A DNA stretch of 64,000 nt, taken from Nageia nagi. Lineage: Eukaryota; Pinophyta. The stretch's first letter is position 1, and every line of letters begins with the position of its first letter. The position numbers and the translations under genes are program-made. Below, piece after piece: positions 59,722 to 64,000 of this stretch. The notes under the pieces were generated by a model. It was not told the origin of the DNA. It did not search any database and saw only the letters and a list, made by a program, of their open reading frames with translations. The stretch is from positions 122,946,001 through 123,010,000 of the forward strand of contig JBITNC010000001.1 in assembly GCA_050084985.1 (NCBI GenBank). The letters run 5' to 3'.

Positions 59722-61691
59722 ATGGGTTTAATTGGGGTTAATTTGGATCCTCCTGATCATACCTTTTTCAGGTCCATTGGTTTTGGCGTGGGCCCATACA
59801 TGGGTCGTATTCATTGGGACTATCCTCTATTAGCTGCATTATTAGACAGATGGGATGCAGTTACATGCACTTTTCATTTTTCGACAGGGGAGATGACTGT
59901 TATTGTAGAGGATATACATAGACTATATAGACTCCCTATTCATGGACGGAGGATTTTACCTGTAGTTGATAAAGCAGGAGCTCTACCTATCGTTTTTATT
60001 TGTATGGAGCTAATCGAGTTGACACTATTATTTTCAAGATTATTTTAGGGGGCATCAGATATTATCAGTATTGGCTAGAGGATCAGCAGAGGACGATCTG
60101 ATTTTCATATTTGATGGGATTAGTTCAGTGTTATGCTCTCCCTGATACTAGCAGCGGGAGGTTTCCGTGGTCATTGTTGCCTATCATTGCAGATATGATA
60201 CGACACGACATAGTGTACGCTTGGGTGCCCACATTATTGGCCCAAATTTACAGAGAGTTGTTCTTCTATTCATAGGGGCATAGGTCCTCTTTATCAGTCA
60301 TTATTACATTACAGGCGTGGGCCTACGAGCATATTGCTGTGGCTCGTCCTTCAGGATTACCGATACCTGGATTTGATAGCCACTCAGATTATGTGGCCGG
60401 TATAGTTAGATGGCATGAGGACTATTATATTCGCCCATCAGATGGAGTCCGTCAAGATGTGGGCTATTACCGTCACATGCTTAGTCACTTGGTTCCTGAT
60501 CAAGTGAGATTTAGACCTTACCGCTCATATCCTGTATGGAGAGAGCTCGCAGCCGAGCTTACTGGCATCCGTCAGCCACGTGTTCGGAGTGGTCATAGGG
60601 TGGATTTTCTAGAGTACTTTCATTTTGAGCGGGTGCACCGTCAGTTTGGTTTGATTCAGGATGTGCCTGCCCCAGCAGTGCCGTACCAGAGGGAGGGTAC
60701 TATTCCAATCGAGGGTGTACAGCCACTAGTTTATGCAGAGCCAGATCCTACTCAAGAGGAGAGACCATTAGAGGATGATATTAAAGAGGATGATGTAGGA
60801 GTGTCTGAGGCTTTCAGAGCCTGGTGGGAGGAGGGAGATGATGGTATAGGGAGTTAACACGTGCGTCGATGCATCGATGTTACCGATGAGCTGGGTGTAG
60901 CAGTAGCAGATGGAGAGGTAGGTGTGGAGCCTACCAGAGCGGTGGTCACGGGAGCTGAGGCTGCGGGTGAGGAGGTTATGGTGGATGCTCCTGAGGAGTT
61001 GGCTCCTGAGGAGGAGGCTATAGGTGTTGGTGAGGAGGGAACTACCCCAACGGATACACATGGAGTTGAGGAGGCTCCTAATACTCAGGTACCTAGCATT
61101 GATACTTTGCTAGGAGACATTTACGAGTTGAGACACCAGTTAGCACAGGTACACTCATGCATGTACAGATACAAAGCTGAGTGGGATAGATATAAACATG
61201 AGAGAGATGAGGCCCGTTCTTCTCTACAGGGAGCTCAGGCTCATCAGTTTGGTGCAACATCAGCTTCTAGAGGTGAGCCTTCAGTTGTTCGCTATGGTAT
61301 TTATCAACAATAAGATTTTTACAGCAGTATAGTACAGTCATGGCTGACAGGGGTTCCAGCTTTTACTCTAGGGGCTCAGTATCCTATACCTCCAGATAGT
61401 TATATACCCATAGACATATCAGCTTATTAGGAAGGTAGCAGTGTACGGGGCATGGTTGGATCACATAGCAGGACTCAAAGGTCTCGAGGTCTTTCTAGTA
61501 GGAGTGGTACACCTTGGGCATCTCCTTTAGGGGCTGTTGGTTCAGTCAAGTTACGAGAGGCTCAGCGTCCGGGTAGTCCTACAGGGTCTGTAGGTACTAC
61601 TCCTATAGGTCAGAGCATCAGAGATACTGATGGATGGCAGAGATGACCTAGCAGTCCTAGCAGACCAGGCAGTGGTTGGGGCAGTCCATGA
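59722..61691 (+). pseudogene. Plant mobile domain (PMD) protein with acidic and Ser/Gly-rich tail, best preserved copy
   Basis: From ATG 59722 the first frame runs to 60048 with LLAALLDRWDAVTCTFHFST and the signature EMTVIVEDIHRLYRLPIHG. Near 60010-60040 the frame shifts. A second phase then stays open apart from a few stops to 61691: WVPTLLAQIYREL, LQAWAYEHIAVARPSGLP, then HFERVHRQFGLIQDVP, all expected PMD blocks. An acidic region follows (60720-61080), a helical region (YELRHQLAQVHSCMYRYKAE, about 61110) and a Ser/Gly/Pro-rich tail. In-phase stops: TGA 60099, one TAG in the 60258-60290 stretch, TAA 60855, TAA 61311, TAG near 61428, TGA 61644. The stretch is richer in GC than its neighbours. 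PMD frames occur in host genes (MAIN/MAIL1) and in mobile elements; repetition here favours the latter. Confidence 0.82.
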
Positions 61692-62166
61692 GGATATTCT
61701 TTTTGTGATGTTATCTTTCCATATGCTTATTGTACCTATGTAGTTTTATTTGATGATGATGTTAGGATGACCGTTTGTTGGACTGTTATGATGTATAGGT
61801 GGACCTTTGATATTTATTATATGATATATGATGTTATGATGACTTTCATTTTATATGTGAATGGGTATGATATGATGTTAGGTAGCTCATAATCATCTTT
61901 TAATCGCTTGATGATGAATGGATGTTAATGATAGATGTAATCTCAAAATGTATGATGTATGGTTTTGAGGCTATCTTTTTATGATGATACAATATATATC
62001 AACAAATTAATTTGATGATGTTATCAATCCTCAAAAGTAGTTTAATAATAGGTATGAGTGAACAAATGAATCTAAGATAAGTTATTTAAGGACATAATTT
62101 TATTATATTTTTGCGGAATCAGATGCATCATTTTCTGCACTTTGCAATTTTACAATAAACATAAAT
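61692..62166. other. 3' flank of the PMD frame
   Basis: ATG/TGATGATG-rich AT sequence resembling the downstream stretches of X1 and X2. No gene seen. Confidence 0.4.
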
Positions 62167-62704
62167 GACATGGCAAACTAATGACTTAGGGATGCATGAA
62201 CATTAACTTTATCTTGGTCAGGGGAACAATAATATAATCATTCTTATCCTTTCCAAAGAAAAGTAATTTTAATAATGTTCAAAGGTAATGGATAACAGTA
62301 AAATGGATTGACATGACACACTAGTGACTTAATGGATGCATATGAACATTAACTTTATCTTGGTCGGGGGAACAATAATATAATCATTCTTATCCTTTCC
62401 AAAGAAAAGCAATTTTAATAATGCTCAAAGGTAATGGATAACTGATATGACACACCAATGACTTAAGGATGTATGAACATTAACTTTATCTTGGTTAGGG
62501 GAACGATAATATAATCATTCTTATCCTTTCCAAAGAAAAGCAATTTTAATAATGTTCAAAGGTAATGGATAACTGATATGACACACCAATGACTTAAGGA
62601 TGTATGAACATTAACTTTATCTTGGTTAGGGGAATGATAATATAATCATTCTTATCCTTTCCAAAGAAAAGCAATTTTAATAATGTTCAAAGGTAACGGA
62701 TATT
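62167..62704. repeat. Tandem repeat, four units of about 130-143 bp
   Basis: Units start near 62167, 62310, 62444 and 62575. All contain GAACATTAACTTTATCTTGG and CATTCTTATCCTTTCCAAAG. Units 3 and 4 are nearly identical, so the array grew recently at its right end. Confidence 0.93.
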
Positions 62705-64000
62705 CTGAGTGATTTAACAAAACTACACAAGTGATTCTAAACACAAATAATATGCAACTTATGACAAAAGATTAGGTGATTTTAGCTTAATGACCAAGTT
62801 ATTACAACATCTACCTTATCTTTCTTTGTTTCCAGATCTAATAACCTAAGATGATACCAAACAATAATGTTATATGCTGATAAGAGAATCAAAAAACTCC
62901 AGTGTGTGCAGTGAGATTCATTTCCCTTCTTAGATCATTTGAGATGAAATATCCTAGAGACATCAATAAGCTAGTCTATCCATATGAAACGTATAAAGGT
63001 CCATAGGAAAGAAGGTTGCTAACCAAAATGGACATATCACCACTCGTAAGGTATGCCCCATTGCCAGACAGGCATCCATAGCCTCGATGAGGATTAACCC
63101 CTAGATCTCGATATATCCCAAGAATCTTTGTAGCACTCTTTCTCTTTCTCTTTTTTTTTTTTGTCATCTCTTTTCTCTTTCTTCCCCTTTTTTTTTTTTT
63201 TGCTATCAAACGATTCTTGAGTTCGAGATAGAGCGAATAATAGGATAGACACATAACTTTCACTCTTAATGTCCCTTAGAATGATTTCATTCAAATTCTC
63301 TTCGAATTTTTTAATGTTATAAGTGTTTGGAGTTTATGGATTTTCCCTCAAACACAAACTTTATGTTTTTCTATCATCTATGGTATATCGTCTCTTTATG
63401 AAAGAAAAGACAAAGGGAGTGTGGTGATAACAAGGAGATTATTCTAAAATGACCTTTTCACACATTACACATTTACGGGATAACCACTTTTACAATGACA
63501 TACAACATATACTCACATCATACAAGGGTAGGGCACCCTATTGCCAAGTAACCTCTAGATGTTTCCATCTAGGTAGATTTTATAATTTTTATGTATTTTA
63601 TATTTTCAAATTTTTAGGATTTTATAATTTTTCTATATTATTATTATTTTTTTTTTTTTAGGGTTTTATAGTTTTTCTCGGGAACCTATTCAGGATGCGT
63701 TCAAATCGAGTCTGAATCGTCGAAGGATTAAATGAGCAACATGTTGAGCTAAACAAAAAACTAAAATCCAGTATCACTTGATTATGACAAATTTTGGAAA
63801 CACAATAGTCTAAGTGTTCGGAAGTCACGGTTTGGGCAATTAAGATGATTCGTTCTCGATATCTCAAAGTTCGGTTGTAAGTACAATCAATTATGATCTT
63901 AGGCTTTTCTGTGGGCCACAGGAGGCAAAAATATATCATTAGATCATATTCTGATTTAGGAGAGCACCATAATTCAAATGCATCGATGCGAACAATAACC
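62705..64000. other. Unassigned sequence with poly-pyrimidine runs
   Basis: Two long pyrimidine runs lie at 63130-63200, with T runs of 12-14 bases. Lysine-rich antisense frames there are by-products of these runs. The stretch from 63660 to the window end is less AT-rich and has several CG dinucleotides, like the PMD copy, and may belong to the same element, which would continue beyond the window. Confidence 0.4.

Noticed and set aside
62976-63294. Lysine-rich antisense frames
   Set aside because: They are translations of poly-pyrimidine runs and have no domain.

Overview
The window looks like a piece of a large, AT-rich plant nuclear genome. The evidence is its content: Ty3/gypsy elements of the Tat type with an extra RNase H, a chromovirus-like Ty3/gypsy element, a SIRE-like Ty1/copia element, a CACTA DNA transposon and three copies of a plant mobile domain (PMD) module. 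The very long repeat-only stretch would suit a gymnosperm or another giant-genome plant, but the sequence alone does not settle the species. I see no convincing host gene, tRNA, rRNA or CRISPR array. Almost everything is transposable-element sequence in several layers of nesting.

Layout. 1-8.8 kb: broken gag/protease pieces of a Tat-like family (copies A and B, minus strand), separated by an LTR/leader fragment of the same family (plus strand). Copy B is split at 4530-8597 by a compact, young, non-autonomous LTR element (called N here) with near-identical 316-bp LTRs, a TTTAT target duplication, a primer binding site, a polypurine tract and one long gag-like reading frame. 8.8-21.8 kb: an LTR of the Tat-like family, split by a 9.5-kb Ty1/copia element with about 2.1-kb LTRs, then the 3' region and integrase of another Tat-like copy (F), all minus strand. 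21.8-23 kb: unassigned. 23-31 kb: satellite-like repeats of a plus-strand Tat-like copy (G), split at 23309-30141 by a complete but decayed chromovirus-like element (H) with a GTTCA target duplication. 31-33.7 kb: LTRs of the Tat-like family in direct and inverted arrangement plus a deletion derivative. 33.7-38.8 kb: degraded AT-rich DNA with one striking hairpin.

38.8-59.3 kb: two diverged 4.3-kb direct repeats (X1, X2), each with a decayed PMD reading frame on the plus strand, flanking an RNase H-integrase fragment on the minus strand. X2 is split by a full-length Tat-like element (C, 47870-57247, CATAG target duplication). Element C is in turn split by a 958-bp CACTA element (GCA target duplication) that seems to carry a promoter and first exon of a lysine-rich, histone-tail-like gene. 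59.7-61.7 kb: a third, better preserved PMD frame. 62-64 kb: a four-unit tandem repeat and unassigned sequence.

How the parts work together: only complete autonomous elements supply reverse transcriptase and integrase. N has just a gag-like frame and must borrow these enzymes, presumably from a Ty1/copia relative. The PMD modules lie antisense and downstream of an integrase in X1, the place where Tat-type elements are known to carry antisense accessory frames. Premature stops in H, N and most of those in the PMD copy sit where one C-to-T change would make them, which fits silencing by cytosine methylation followed by deamination.
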